A stretch of 64,000 nt of DNA, taken from Capra hircus. Taxonomy: Eukaryota; Chordata; Mammalia; Artiodactyla; Bovidae. The notes beneath the pieces are model-generated. The model saw only the letters and a program-made list of their open reading frames with translations, was not told the DNA's origin and did not search any database. Shown here piece after piece: positions 44,986 through 56,300 of this stretch. Where the stretch lies: assembly GCF_001704415.2 (NCBI RefSeq), contig NC_030823.1:71486458-71550457 (forward strand), in the 5' to 3' direction. Each line of letters starts with the position of its first letter. Position 1 is the stretch's first letter. The position numbers and the translations under genes were made by a program.

Positions 44986-45832
44986 AACCAAAGAAGGTGA
45001 GAATCACTTAGCTCATTTGTGAATAATGACAGCACAGTTCCTTTGACACAAGGCTCCACGTCCTGGCCATACTCTCCAACCCAAGGTGGGTTGTGACCTG
45101 CTTTTGGTCTGTCCCCTCCGCTGGACCTATCCAGAACACCGACGCACTGATAGCACCACCTTGAGAGGAGGCAGCGTTACATAAGTGAGCCGACACTGGC
45201 TTCTGTGTACTGACTCCTAAACATCGTTTCTTTCTTCACATTGGCTGAGGCCCATCAGTCCAAATCCCCACTAGTGCCAAACTCAAACTTTTATACATCC
45301 AGTTATTTGAAACATAGCCTAAACAAGCAGATACTTTTGCCACCTAGAGCGTGCCTGCTTTGCACACCCTGTGAAACTATGCCAAGACCTACTAGCCACA
45401 GACAGACACACCTCAGGGCGACAAAGACCCCATGCCATGGCAGCCCTTCGGTGCTGGGACTCAAAGCCTCGGGGGCATCGTGTTAAGCCACATCATCTAG
45501 TCCTCCCTGACTCCACTCTCCTCAGGCTCTCTTGCCTTCCTCCCTTTCCGAATGGGGACACCCCCCACAATACGGCCTCCGGACCTCCACAATACAGTCC
45601 CTCACACTGTGAGGGATTTCCCCTGAGCTCAGCCTGCCAGAGCATCACCCAGATAAAGCTGCTACACTACTGCCACCTCCGTGCACAAGTCTTTTCCACC
45701 TCCTGCCCAAGTCTTTTTCCTTGATCAGCTACGGAACCCCTTGAGTACCTTACAGGTAGAAATCTGAGGGATTCTGTGTATTTATAATTTCTTTGTAGTC
45801 CCAGTTTGATAACTTCTAATAAGCTATTAAGG
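44986..45832. other. intronic sequence, no element recognised
   Basis: Nothing nameable. Confidence 0.5.
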
Positions 45833-46099
45833 CAAGGGCACCCCACTCCAGTACTCTTGCCTGGAAAATCCCATGGACGGAGGAGCCTGGTGGGCTATGG
45901 TCCATGGGGTCATTAAGAGTTGGACGTGACTGAGCGACTTCACTTTCACTTTTCACTTTCATGCATTGGAGAAGGAAATGGCAACCCACTCCAATGTTCT
46001 TGCCTGGAGAACCCCAGGGACAGGGGAGCCTGGTGGGCTGCCATCTATGGGGTCGCACAGAGTCAGACACGACTGAAGCGACTTAGCAGCAGCAGCAGC
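45833..46099 (+). mobile_element. Bov-A2 SINE
   Basis: Sense dimer: CACCCCACTCCAGTACTCTT, linker TTCACTTTTCACTTTCATGC, second monomer, then AGCAGCAGCAGC. AATAAGC flanks it (45818 and 46100), a possible target duplication. Confidence 0.93.
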
Positions 46100-47407
46100 A
46101 ATAAGCCTTGTAACTGTAGCTTTAAACTCATCATCTCGTTTAGTCAGTATTGTTCCTAAAACCTCATCTTCACCTGCAGAACTCCTTCCTAGCAATTCAG
46201 GACAGCCTCCTAGTTCTCATGACCCTGGTCACCCAACTCAAAGCCTACTGGACTTTCTACCCCTGGCTTCTATTCTCCTGTCTTGGACAATAATTTGGGA
46301 CTAGCTGTATTCGGCCGATCCATCTTTACGGCCCTGGAACTATACCTTTAGCCATGGATGCTATAAGGAGTTCTTGAACTGAAGCTCTATGAAATTTCTG
46401 GTTTCCATCCCTAAGATTCTAATATTCATAATTTTTGCAGCAGAACTGCCAGGAACATGGCTGGAGACAGACTCAAGGGTAAAGAGCACAAGAGCAAATA
46501 GTATTTATGTTCTTGTTCATAGGTCTGCAGACAAGGAAAGAGATTTGTTAGCATGATAAGATCTCGTGTCTTGATTTTTTTTCTTAATTTATTTGTAAGG
46601 ACACTGAGTGAGCCTGAGATCCTGCTAAGAAATGCTGGAAGGAAATAATTCATCATCCACGCTTCTGAAGGCTGAGTATATTTTCTTAGTGAATTTTAAC
46701 TACCCAAAAATATCCAGAAGTAAGGTCTCACTTCCCACAAATCAAACAGTGCAGTGGACTAGAAATGTTAACACACCTAACCTAATCATTTTTCCCTTAG
46801 GGATATCAACCCAAGTTCAGACTTAAACCACTGAGGACTGTTGGCTACGGAGAATGACCGAGAATCTAAAAAGAAAGCCACAGGAGATGGGATAATTAAA
46901 GAGGCGAGTATAACCACAGAGGCTACAAGTGACAGTCTCAGATGACTTGCTCTAGGGGTCTGCTGGTTGAGTGGTCCCGTCTACCTATCCTCCAGGCTGC
47001 ATAAGAAATTTTTACAGAACAAGCTACTCTAATCTTTGCATCTTGCTCTGGCTTCCGAGGCATCAACATCTGACAAATATGTACACAGAAGCCTTTGCTG
47101 CTGGGGAAAAGTTCTCAGGTGGTGTCTGTCAGAAAAATAAGCTCCCCACCCCGACCCCCTCAAAACTTGACAACGCACATCTGGCCTCCAAGTTTCAGTA
47201 GCCACTCAAAAGTCTTTTTCTTCCCTTTTTCTCAAAAGTCTGGGTCCTAAAAGAAAGTGAAGCCCCAAGCAAAGGGGGCTGCCACAAAGAAATCGCCTCA
47301 GAAAACGAGAAGAGATCTTTTCCCAATAACAGGAAGCAGTGTTCTCAGCTTCTCACAGCTTCACTCAAAACAGACACACTGATCTAAATGGGAAGGAAAT
47401 CCAAAAA
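46100..47407. other. 1.3 kb of intron, no element recognised
   Basis: Nothing nameable. Confidence 0.5.
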
Positions 47408-47488
47408 AGAGGGGGTATGTGTATAGCTGATTCACTTCGTTGTATAATCCAAATTACAGTAACTACATTGCAATAAAGATTTTAAAAA
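47408..47488 (+). mobile_element. L1 3' terminal fragment
   Basis: GGTATGTGTATAGCTGATTC, ACTTCGTTGTATAATC, then TGCAATAAAGATTTT. Short, diverged. Confidence 0.6.
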
Positions 47489-47992
47489 CAGATACATTGG
47501 GACAAGCATACAGGTATGAGACATTCAAAGAGTACATATATACACACATTCATACAAATACAACGTGAGTGCACACACACACTCTCATATACACTCTCTT
47601 CAACTTGTGAGAAAGCAAAGGACCATACAATCATGGAGAAGTTATGGTCAGGAGTGGAGAATGGGCAAGAAAGCACATAGTTGGGAATGACGATTTGGAA
47701 TAATGAGAATAAAATGTCACAGAAAGACCGGCTCTCAAGCGTTATCTCACGGCTAACCTCACAGGCCCGTTTTTAAATGTCTCCCTTTCTTGACATGTGC
47801 GTAGTAACCAACTTTCCACTCCATCAGGCTTCTGGGAAAACTGCTGCTTTTCCAATAAAAGGTAAAGCATGATTTGAAACTCACCTTTAACCTTTGTGTC
47901 TTCCAACTTTTTTCTTCTTATAATGCCTAAGACATCGTGAGACCACAAGCTACAGAGAGCTAGAAGGAGCCTGGGTCACTTGTAACTCCCTA
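47489..47992. other. intronic sequence with a CA-rich patch
   Basis: Interrupted ACACACA steps at about 47539-47595. Nothing else nameable. Confidence 0.5.
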
Positions 47993-48004
47993 AAGAAGCT
48001 ACAC

Positions 48005-48113
48005 TTCCCTGGTGGCTCAGATGGTACAGAATCTGCCTGCAATGCAGGAGACCCAGGTTCGATCCCTGGGTTGGGACGATCCCCTGGAGAAGGGCATGGC
48101 AACCCACTCCAGT
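48005..48113 (+). mobile_element. Bov-tA SINE lacking its 3' tail
   Basis: Complete head (TTCCCTGGTGGCTCAGATGG, GGTTCGATCCCTGG), then only the start of the BovA body, ending CCCACTCCAG. A 12-base duplication AAGAAGCT(A/G)CAC lies at 47993-48004 and 48114-48125. The BovB-like 3' end normally needed for retrotransposition is absent. Confidence 0.88.
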
Positions 48114-48264
48114 AAGAAGCTGCACCAGCACTGAGCTGCCCATCCTTCCATCTCTTGTTATGTGAGAAAAACAACTGCCTACGTGGTCGTGCTACTGCTG
48201 CAGTCAGGTTTCCATTATGTGCAGCCTAACTGGGGCTACTACAGTCAATAAGAGAGAAATCTGG

Positions 48265-48508
48265 TCCAACGCTTTGGCCACCTCATGCAAAGAACTGACT
48301 CACTGGAAAAGACCCTGATGCTGGGAAAGGCTGAAGGCAGGAGGAGAAGGGGATGACAGAGGGTGAGATGGCTAGATGGCATCACCAGTTCGATGGACAT
48401 GAGTTTGAGCAAGCTCCAGGAGTTGGTGATGGACAGGGAAGCCTAGCGTGCTGCAGTCCATGGGGTCGCAGAGAGTCAGACACGACTGGGCGACTGAACT
48501 GAATTGAA
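48265..48508 (+). mobile_element. BovB LINE 3' end
   Basis: TTTGGCCACCTCATGCAAAG, GAAAAGACCCTGATGCTGGG, GATGGACATGAGTTTGAGC, ending CGACTGAACTGAATTGAA. Confidence 0.92.
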
Positions 48509-49143
48509 GCAAGAAACTCTGTCCTTACCTCTACGAGCCTCACTCTCAAAAATAGAGGGTCAAGAGTGACTCATTCATTAACATGAAAGGCCAATGAAAC
48601 AAAGGAGAAAGCAGGAGCCTGGAAGGAGGAGCAATGCAAAGAGAAGAACTGTCCCCTTCAAACACATTAGTGACATCATCAGTGAGTTAAGAAAAGCTAC
48701 CATGACCCATGAAAACAGAAGGCTAGGAAAGACCAACACTGGAAGAACAAAAAGAGCTCATGAAAATTAAAACTGCTAAAAATTTTAAAAAAAAAAAAGA
48801 AAGAAAAAGAAATAGATGGATTAAGAGGAGACAGTTGAGAAAATAGCCCAGAAAACAGAGTGGAGGGGAGGGGGGAAGATGAAAAAAATAAAAGAAAAAG
48901 TATTAGAAAATTAATGGTCCAACAACTGAATGAGAGGCATCAAAGAAAGAGCTAAAAAATTAAAATTAAATTATGGAAGTAAGGAAAGCATTAGCAAAAT
49001 AATTCAAGAATATTAGCCAGAATTAAAGAAAATGAGCTTCTTTTTTCGAAAGAACCTCTATCTAGTTCAAATGATGAAAATATAACAGTCCCAAACCAGA
49101 ACATAACATTATGAAATTTTAGAGCATTCCAGACAAACAGAGG
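48509..49143. other. intronic sequence, A-rich in part
   Basis: A-rich, low-complexity stretch at 48770-48990; nothing nameable. Confidence 0.5.
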
Positions 49144-49352
49144 GCATCCCCAGTGGCTCAGCAGGTAAAGATTTCGCCTGCAATGCAGCAGACACAGGAG
49201 ACATGGGTTCAATCCCTGGGTGGGGAGGAACCTGGAGGAGGCAATGGCAACCCACTCCAGTATTCTTGGCTGGAGAATCCCATGGAGAGGGGAGCCTGGC
49301 GGGCTACAGGCCACGGGGTCGCAGAGAGTCGGACACAACTGGGTGACTGAGA
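49144..49352 (+). mobile_element. Bov-tA SINE
   Basis: CATCCCCAGTGGCTCAGCAG, GGGTTCAATCCCTGG, AATGGCAACCCACTCCAGTA and GGACACAACTGGGTGACTGA. GACAAACAGAG / GACAAAGAGAA at the edges may be a diverged target duplication. Confidence 0.9.
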
Positions 49353-50778
49353 ACACCTGGACAAAGAGAAGACTTTAGAAGCTCCCAGAAAGGAGGCTCA
49401 AAAGTCAAATTTCATACGAAAGATGCAGAAAATGAATGACATCAGACTCAACTAAAGCACCACAAGCCAGAAGATAACGGGGCAACGCACTCAGAAAGCT
49501 GGGGAGGAAAAACGATTTCCAACCATGAGGACCACACTTCACCACCTTTTAAAGAGCATGAAGAGGGCAGAATAAAATCATTTCAGACATGTAGGAAATC
49601 CCTAACTGACCTCCCCTGCATATTCTTTCAGAAAGGTTACTGGGGGATATACTTTGTCAAAACAGGGGGAGCAACTAAAAGAATACGTGTATGCCAGGGA
49701 ACAAGCCTCCGACACACACAAGAAGCAAAAGGAATCCCCAGGATAATGAAGAAAGGAATTTCCCTGGACAGCAGTTAAGCAGCAGGCGTGGAAATCAACA
49801 AACCCAGATGGAGACAGGACAGAAGGCTCCTGGGAAGGCGTAAAGAGGCCCAGCATCTATCCTGCTGTGTTCTGGGAATTAACTCCCCATCTGACAAGTC
49901 CTTGTCATGGGTGCGATCTTCCTACTAGAAAAGTAGACTCTGCCAGACACTTGCCTCCCCAGACTCCCCTGCACTCCACTTAGGCTCTGCCCTTTAGACA
50001 GGGACACTCTGGTGGCACTGCCACTAACAATGGCACCCCAAGGCCAGTGCCGATGTGGACAGTTCGGGGTACAGAGAGTGGTGCCAGCGGAGGCTGTGCT
50101 GAGGGCAGTGGCCCCCTCACGGAAGAGCTCAGTGGCATATTCTGGGCTTGGATTCCTGGCTGCCTACCCCGAATTCAGATGTCCAGCCCTCCCTGTGATT
50201 CTGTGAACTACCTACCTACCCATTTTCCTTTGAAGGCATTTGATTTTCTGCATCAATCATCCACAGTTGGTTTTTTGCTACTTCCAAGGAAGAAACTGAC
50301 TGATTATGAAGCAGATACTAGAGGGGAAAGCTAGGAAATCTTGATTATCCGGATTCCTGGAGGCTTAAGGCAGTAAAAATCCAGCTAGTAATAATCAGCG
50401 AGACTCTGGAAGTTCCGCGCACCGTGTTGAAATGGCTAATCAAATCGTAATTGTGTGTAATCACCTAGAAAGAAGCAGTTATTGAAAGCAAGGCTCTGAG
50501 CGACCAAGGGGACACTTCCACGGAAAACTGCTGTGGTGGAAACCATGCTATCCTAATCAGATCTTCCTCCAGGAAGGAAGAGCTTGTTATCCCAGTCGAC
50601 GGAAACGTGACCAGAAAAACTCTCAGCTGTTTGATGCTTTGGGGACCGCCTCCTCAAGAAACCTGCCTCATCCAAGGTCACACCCCTTTCTGACATAGCC
50701 CACATCCAGTGGCTAAAGGACACGTGGGCCTAAAGGCTTGTCTCCTTCATTTCATTTAGGACAACTCTTAAGGATACA
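49353..50778. other. 1.4 kb of intron, no element recognised
   Basis: No nameable repeat. The stretch 50380-50500 (GGCTAATCAAATCGTAATTG) is A/T-rich but not simple. Confidence 0.5.
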
Positions 50779-50822
50779 CTGGGGTCACAAAGAGTTGGAC
50801 ATGACTGAGCGACTGAATTGAA
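50779..50822 (+). mobile_element. BovB/BovA 3'-tail stub
   Basis: Only GGGGTCACAAAGAGTTGGAC and ATGACTGAGCGACTGAATTG, placed at the left edge of the L1 fragment. Confidence 0.8.
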
Positions 50823-51590
50823 TATTACAAGAAAACTACATATCGATATCTCTCATGAACATACATGCAAAACTTCTCAACAAAATATTAGCAAATCAAT
50901 CCATCAATATATAAAAACAATTATACACCATGAAAAATGAGAGTTATCCAAGTATGCAAGACTGATTCAACATCTGAAAATCAGTTAATGCAATCCATCA
51001 CATCAACCAGCTAGAGAAGAAAAAAATGGGTAATATCAATATATGCAAGAAAGAAGCATTTGATAAAATCCAACACCCATTCATGATAAAAAACTCTCAG
51101 CAAACTAGGAATAGAAAGGAACTTCCTCAACTTAGTAAAAAAAAAGCATCTACAAAAAATCTACAGCTAACATAATACTTAATGGCAAGAAAATAGAATC
51201 TTTCTAGTTTGAGACTGAATTAAAAACATCATACTTGATAGTGAAAATCAGGAAGAAGGCAAGGCTGCCCCTTCTCACCATTCCTTTTCCATATAATACT
51301 GGAAGTCCTATATATTCTCGGAAGGAAGAAATTACTTTTGCTTAAAGATGACATGAGTGTCAATGTAGAAAATCCCAAAGAAACAATTACAACAACAACA
51401 AAAAAATCTCCTGGAATAAGAGATTGTAGAAAGGTCACAGAAGACAAGGTTAATATATTAAAGTCAATCACTTTCCTATTTACTGACAATAAACAAATAG
51501 AATTTGAAACTAAAAACATAGTACTATTTACATTAATACCAAAAAATATTTAGGTAAAAATATGAGAAAATATATTCAAGTTATATATAA

Positions 51591-51672
51591 GGAAAACTAC
51601 AAAAGTCTGAAGGAAAACTATAAAAGTCTGAAGGAAAACTATAAAAGTCTGAAGAAAAACTGAAGTCTGAAG
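51591..51672 (+). repeat. 21-base minisatellite inside L1 ORF2
   Basis: GGAAAACTATAAAAGTCTGA-type unit (21 bases) three times with one change, then a fourth, shortened copy (GAAAAACTGAAGTCTGAA). Confidence 0.9.
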
Positions 51673-53081
51673 AAAAAGAAATTGAAGAAAAACTAAATAA
51701 ATAGCCAGTTCGTGGAAAGAAAAGCTCACGATATCAAGATATTCATTCTTCCATACTCCATCTATAGATTCAATGCAATCCAAATAAAAATCCTAGCAAG
51801 TTATTTTCTGGATATCAACAAACTGATTCTAAAGTTTATATGCAGAGGCAAAAGACTCAGAATAATCTACCTGCATTGGAAGAAAAGATGAGAGGTGAAG
51901 GCTTGCACCTATCTGCCTTCCTTTCAAGACTTACTTTACTTTCAAGACTTACTTTAAAGCTACATTAATCAAGACAGTGTGATATTGGTGAAAGAATAAA
52001 CAAAAAGATCAATGGAACCAAGTAGAGAGCCCAGAAATAGACTCATCAATATAAATCAGTCAATCGATCTTTGATAAAGGAGCAAAGACAATACAATGGG
52101 GCAAAGATAGTGTTTTTAACAAATGGTGCTGGAAGAAATTCACATCTAATTTCTTACACCCTTCACAAAAATTAACTTGAAATAGCTCATAGACCTAAAC
52201 ATAAAACACACAATTATAAAACTCTTAGATGATAACACAGGAGAAAGCCAAGGTGACCTCAGACATGGTGGTGACTTTTTAAGATAGAACACCAAATGCA
52301 AGATCCATGAAGGAAATAACTGATAAGCTAGACTTTATAAAAATTAAAACTTTGCTCTGTTAAAGTCACTGTCAAGAAAATGAGAAGATAAGCCACAGAC
52401 TGGGAGAAAATGTTTGAAAAGAGACATCTGGTAAAGGATTGGCCTCTAAGATATACAAAGAACCATTAAAACTCAACAATTAAAAAAGGAACAATCCAAT
52501 TTAAAAACGGGCAAAGACCTGAATGGACAGCTCACCAAAGAAGATATGCAGAGAGCAAATAAGCATATGAGAAGATGTTCTACATCATGTTACTAGAGAA
52601 CTGCAAATTAAAGCAACAATAAGATACTGCTACACAGCTATTAGAATGGCCACAATCCAAAATACTGACAACACCAAATACTGACAAGTATGTGAAACAG
52701 GCTCTCATGCTTTGTTGGTAAGAACACAAAATGATACAACCACTTTGGAAAACTAAAAAACAAAAAAGCTAGTTTGGGAATAAACCACCAGTTTGTCAGT
52801 TTCTTACAAAAATAAACATATTCTTACCATAAAATCAAGCCATTATGGTTATGTATTGGTATTTACTCAAAGGACTTGAAAACTTACAGGCACATAAAAA
52901 CCTGCATGTGGATGTTTGTAGCAAATTTATTCATAACCGCGAAGCTTAGAATCAACTGAGACATACTTCACTAGGCAAACAGATAAACGCTGGTACATCC
53001 AGATAATATTATTCAGCATTAAAATTAAATGAGCTATCAAACCATAAAAAGACATGGAGGAGCCCTGAGTTGCTTATTACT

Positions 53082-53113
53082 GAGCGACTGAACTGAACTG
53101 AACTGAACTGAGA
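53082..53113 (+). repeat. BovB-tail-like (GAACT)n patch in L1
   Basis: ACTGAGCGACTGAACTGAAC and more CTGAA units sit where L1 should read roughly ACTAAGTGAAAGAAG. Confidence 0.7.
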
Positions 53114-53545
53114 GATGTCAACCTGAAAAAGCTACACACTGTATGATTCCAACTACACAACATTCTGGAAAAGGTAAAAGTATGGAGACACTAAAAAGAT
53201 CAGCGGCAGGGATTAAAGGGGAGGGAGCAATGAACAGAGCGCTGGGGATTGTCAGGGCTCTGAAACTCCTCTGCGTGTATCAGAGCGGTGGACACATCCG
53301 GCACAGCCCGCGGACTGTATATAACACTGAGTCAGATCTAATACACAGAGGGACTCTGGGCGATGGCGTGTCGCTGTACGTTCATCGCCGGTAACATGTA
53401 CTCTGGTGGGAACACTGATACTGCAGGAGGCTGTGCACATGCGGGTCAGGGGACAGACGGGAAATTCCTGCACTGAGCTATCAGTTTTGCTCTAATCCTA
53501 AAGCGGCTCTAAGAATAAATTTTTTTTTATTTAAAAAAAAAAAAA

Positions 53546-54422
53546 GGAATAATAAACCCTAAGATCAGGTTACTTTGTGGAGGGGGGTGAAAAGTGATGG
53601 AATTGTGGGTACAAACTAAGGACTTCTAGGATTCTGGTTAGTTCTTCAGTTGAGTGATAAGTGCCCAAATGGATCACTGATGACTTTTTAGTCACTGGAG
53701 TTACCACCCTTAGCTCTGACCTTAAGAGTACTAGCTGTCTGAGACAACAGCTCTTCCTTACTGTTTAAGCACCATTTCAAGTTTTGCTACCCAGTTTTCA
53801 TAGTTAAAATCATCCAAATGGATAATCTCCTAATTTGGATGCAGTACAATTGGGATCTGATTTAGCACAAGCCATCATTTAATCCTATTTTGTTTGCCTA
53901 AGTGTATCATTAAAGCCTTAGATTATTAGTTACTTCCAACTATGAAAAAAAAAATATTTTCTTTGGGAAGAAGAGACTCTCATTAAAACAACTCAGCATT
54001 CTCCCAATCCTGAAAGGCATCTTCCTTGAAAACATTCTGATTAAGCCTGTGTGATAACAAGGGCAATCAAGACTTCTCTTTAAAAAAAAAAAAAATCTAT
54101 AAATCATCAAATAGATAAGAAGTCAGGCCATTACTCTTGCCCCCGGCAGAGAGCAGCTTAATCTGACCGGAAGATCACCCATTTCCCATCGGAGCCCCAG
54201 GCTGGAGGTCAGACCACACAGCTGAATTCAGCCACCACGGAAGCTCTTGAAAGGAACACAAACAAAGAAACAGGAGATTTTGTTCAGAAAGGAGCATGTT
54301 CTCTGCTGTTTTTGCCAGAGGAATAAAGAACAGTGGCATTACATAGAGAAGTCTTATACTAGAGACTTAATAGGGTGTCCTGCTGAGGAAATAAGACCTC
54401 CACCCCACCTACGTGCAGATAT
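53546..54422. other. intronic sequence, no element recognised
   Basis: Two short poly-A runs; nothing nameable. Confidence 0.5.
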
Positions 54423-54434
54423 AAAGAAATGAGT

Positions 54435-54560
54435 GCTGTGCTTAGTTGCTCAGTCATGTCCAACTCTTTGCGACCCCATGGACTATAGCCTGCCAGGCTC
54501 CTCTGTCCATGGGGGTTCTCCAAGCAAGAATACCGGAATGGGTTGCCATGCCCTCCTCCA
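54435..54560 (-). mobile_element. Bov-A monomer SINE
   Basis: Antisense: GTGCTTAGTTGCTCAGTCAT through CATGCCCTCCTCC. A 12-base duplication AAAGAAATG(A/G)GT is at 54423-54434 and 54561-54572. Confidence 0.92.
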
Positions 54561-54639
54561 AAAGAAATGGGTAGATAAGAAATAAGGGCCAACAGAGGGG
54601 CCTACATGAGCATGTAACATTAATTCTATCTACCAGACA

Positions 54640-54782
54640 TGGTTTCAAACCTTATCCTTCCAAACAATCCTGCAAAGGTGAGTCTGCTCATTGAACAGGT
54701 GAAGATGCAGAGTTGCAACAAACTGTCAAAGGCTGCCCACTAGCGGCTGATAGAGCCGAGGTTCAAACCTATAGCTGACTGT
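54640..54782 (-). mobile_element. MIR SINE fragment
   Basis: Antisense: CTCATTGAACAGGTGAAGAT, AGAGCCGAGGTTCAAACCTA. Confidence 0.6.
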
Positions 54783-54969
54783 GAACGGGTAAAGAAAATG
54801 TGGTGTATATATTTTATAGAAATATATACACACACACACACAGTGGAATATTACTCAGCCATAAAAAGAACGAAATATTGCCATTTGCAGCAACATGGAT
54901 GGACTTAGAGATTATCATACGAAGTGAAGTGAGCCTGAGAAAGACAAATATCATGATATCACCTACATG

Positions 54970-55400
54970 AAGTTACAGGCACTCAGTCATGTCTGACTCT
55001 TTGTGACCCCACGGACTATACAGTCCATGGAATTTTCCAGGCCAGAATACTGGAATGGGTAGCCTTTCCCTTCTCCAGGGGATCTTCCCAACCCAGGGAT
55101 CGAACCCAGGTCTCCCGCATTGCAAGCAGATTCTTTACCAGCTGAGCCACCAGGGGAGCCCAAGAATCCTGGAGTGGGTAGCCTATCCCTTCTCCAGGGG
55201 ATCTTCCTGACCCAGGGATCGAACCCAGGTCTCCCGCATTGTGGGCAGATTCTTTACCAGCTGAGACACCAGGGAAGCCCAAGAATACTGGAGTGGGTAA
55301 CCTATCCCTTCTCCAGGGGATCTTCCTGACCCAGGAATTGAACCGGGATCTCCTACATTGCAGGCGGATTCCTTATCAACTGAGCTATCAGGGAAGCCCA
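54970..55400 (-). mobile_element. triple-headed Bov-tA SINE nested in L1
   Basis: Antisense, 431 bases: BovA tail of the subtype with ACGGACTATACAGTCCATGG, then three head units ending near 55160, 55280 and 55400. A 14-base duplication ATATCACCTA(C/T)ATG at 54956-54969 and 55401-55414 shows that the whole array arrived in one event. Confidence 0.93.
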
Positions 55401-55600
55401 ATATCACCTATATGTGGAGTCTAAAAATAATGCCAATGAACTTTTGACAAAATAGGAATACACTCACAGACATAGAAAAAAAACTTATAGTTAAAGGAAA
55501 ATTGAGGGGAGGGATAAATTACCGATTTGGGATTAACAGACACACACTACTACACATAAAGTAGACGATCAACAAGGATCTACTGGGAACTATACCCAAT

Positions 55601-55860
55601 GGCACCCCACTCCAGTACTCTTGCCTGGGAAATCCCATGGACAGAGGAGCCTGGTGGGCTGCAGTCCATGGGGTCGCGAAGAGTCGGACACAACTGAGCA
55701 ACTTCACTTTCACTTTTCACTTTCATGCACTGGAGAAGGAAATGGCAACCCACTCCAGTATGCTTGCGTGGAGAATCCCAGGGACGGGGGAGCCTGGTGG
55801 GCCGCTGTCTATGGAGTTGCACAGAGTCGGACACGACTGACGTGACTTAGCAGCAGCAGC
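55601..55860 (+). mobile_element. Bov-A2 SINE nested in L1
   Basis: Sense dimer with the CACTTTTCACTTTCATGC linker and an AGCAGCAGC tail. A 9-base duplication ATACCCAAT is at 55592-55600 and 55861-55869. Confidence 0.95.
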
Positions 55861-55954
55861 ATACCCAATATTTGTAATAACCTATAAGTGAAAAGAATCT
55901 GAAAAAGAATTTATCTACACACACATGTGTGTGTGAGTATATATATACACATAT

Positions 55955-56166
55955 GGGCTTCCCTGCCGGCTCAGTCAATAAAGAATCTGCCTGCAATGAG
56001 GGAGACCTGGGTTTGACTCCTGGGTCAGGAAGATCCCCTGGAGGAGCACATGGCTACCTACTCCAGTATTCTTGCCTGGGGAATCCCCATGGACAGAGGA
56101 GCCCAGCCTGGCGGGCTGCAGTCCATGGTGTCGAAAAGAGTCAGACACGACTCAGCAACTAAGCAC
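55955..56166 (+). mobile_element. Bov-tA SINE nested in L1
   Basis: GGGCTTCCCTGCCGGCTCAG to GACACGACTCAGCAACTAAG. It sits in a CA/TA-rich target, so the duplication is hard to read. Confidence 0.93.
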
Positions 56167-56222
56167 AGAGCGCACGTGCGTGCGTGCTCACATGCACACG
56201 CGCACACACACACATACATGTA
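56167..56222. repeat. (CA)n/(GCGTGC) microsatellite after a SINE
   Basis: CACGTGCGTGCGTGCTCACA then CACACGCGCACACACACACA. Confidence 0.85.
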
Positions 56223-56300
56223 CAACCAAATCACTTTGCTATACACCCGAAACTAATACTGTGTTGTAAATCAACCACACTTCAATCTGAAAATAAAGCC

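Larger units (their letters stand above)
50823..53545 (+). mobile_element. old L1: ORF2 end and full 3' UTR (2.7 kb)
   Basis: The left part matches the L1 ORF2 RT region (CAAAACTTCTCAACAAAATA, GATTCAACATCTGAAAATCA, CTGCCCCTTCTCACCATTCC). Then come the C-terminal and 3' UTR landmarks (ATGGACAGCTCACCAAAGAA, GTATGGAGACACTAAAAAGA) and an A-rich end at 53525-53545. Many stops; dead. It has acquired a minisatellite at 51591-51672 and a BovB-tail-like patch at 53082-53113. Confidence 0.85.
54785..56300 (+). mobile_element. L1 3' end carrying three nested SINEs
   Basis: L1 pieces join in order: CAGTGGAATATTACTCAGCC, GATGGACTTAGAGATTATCA / GTGGAGTCTAAAAATAATGC, GGATAAATTACCGATTTGGG / TAATAACCTATAAGTG, AAAGAATTTATCTACACAC / CAAATCACTTTGCTATACAC, TTGTAAATCAACCACACTTC. 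Confidence 0.88.
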
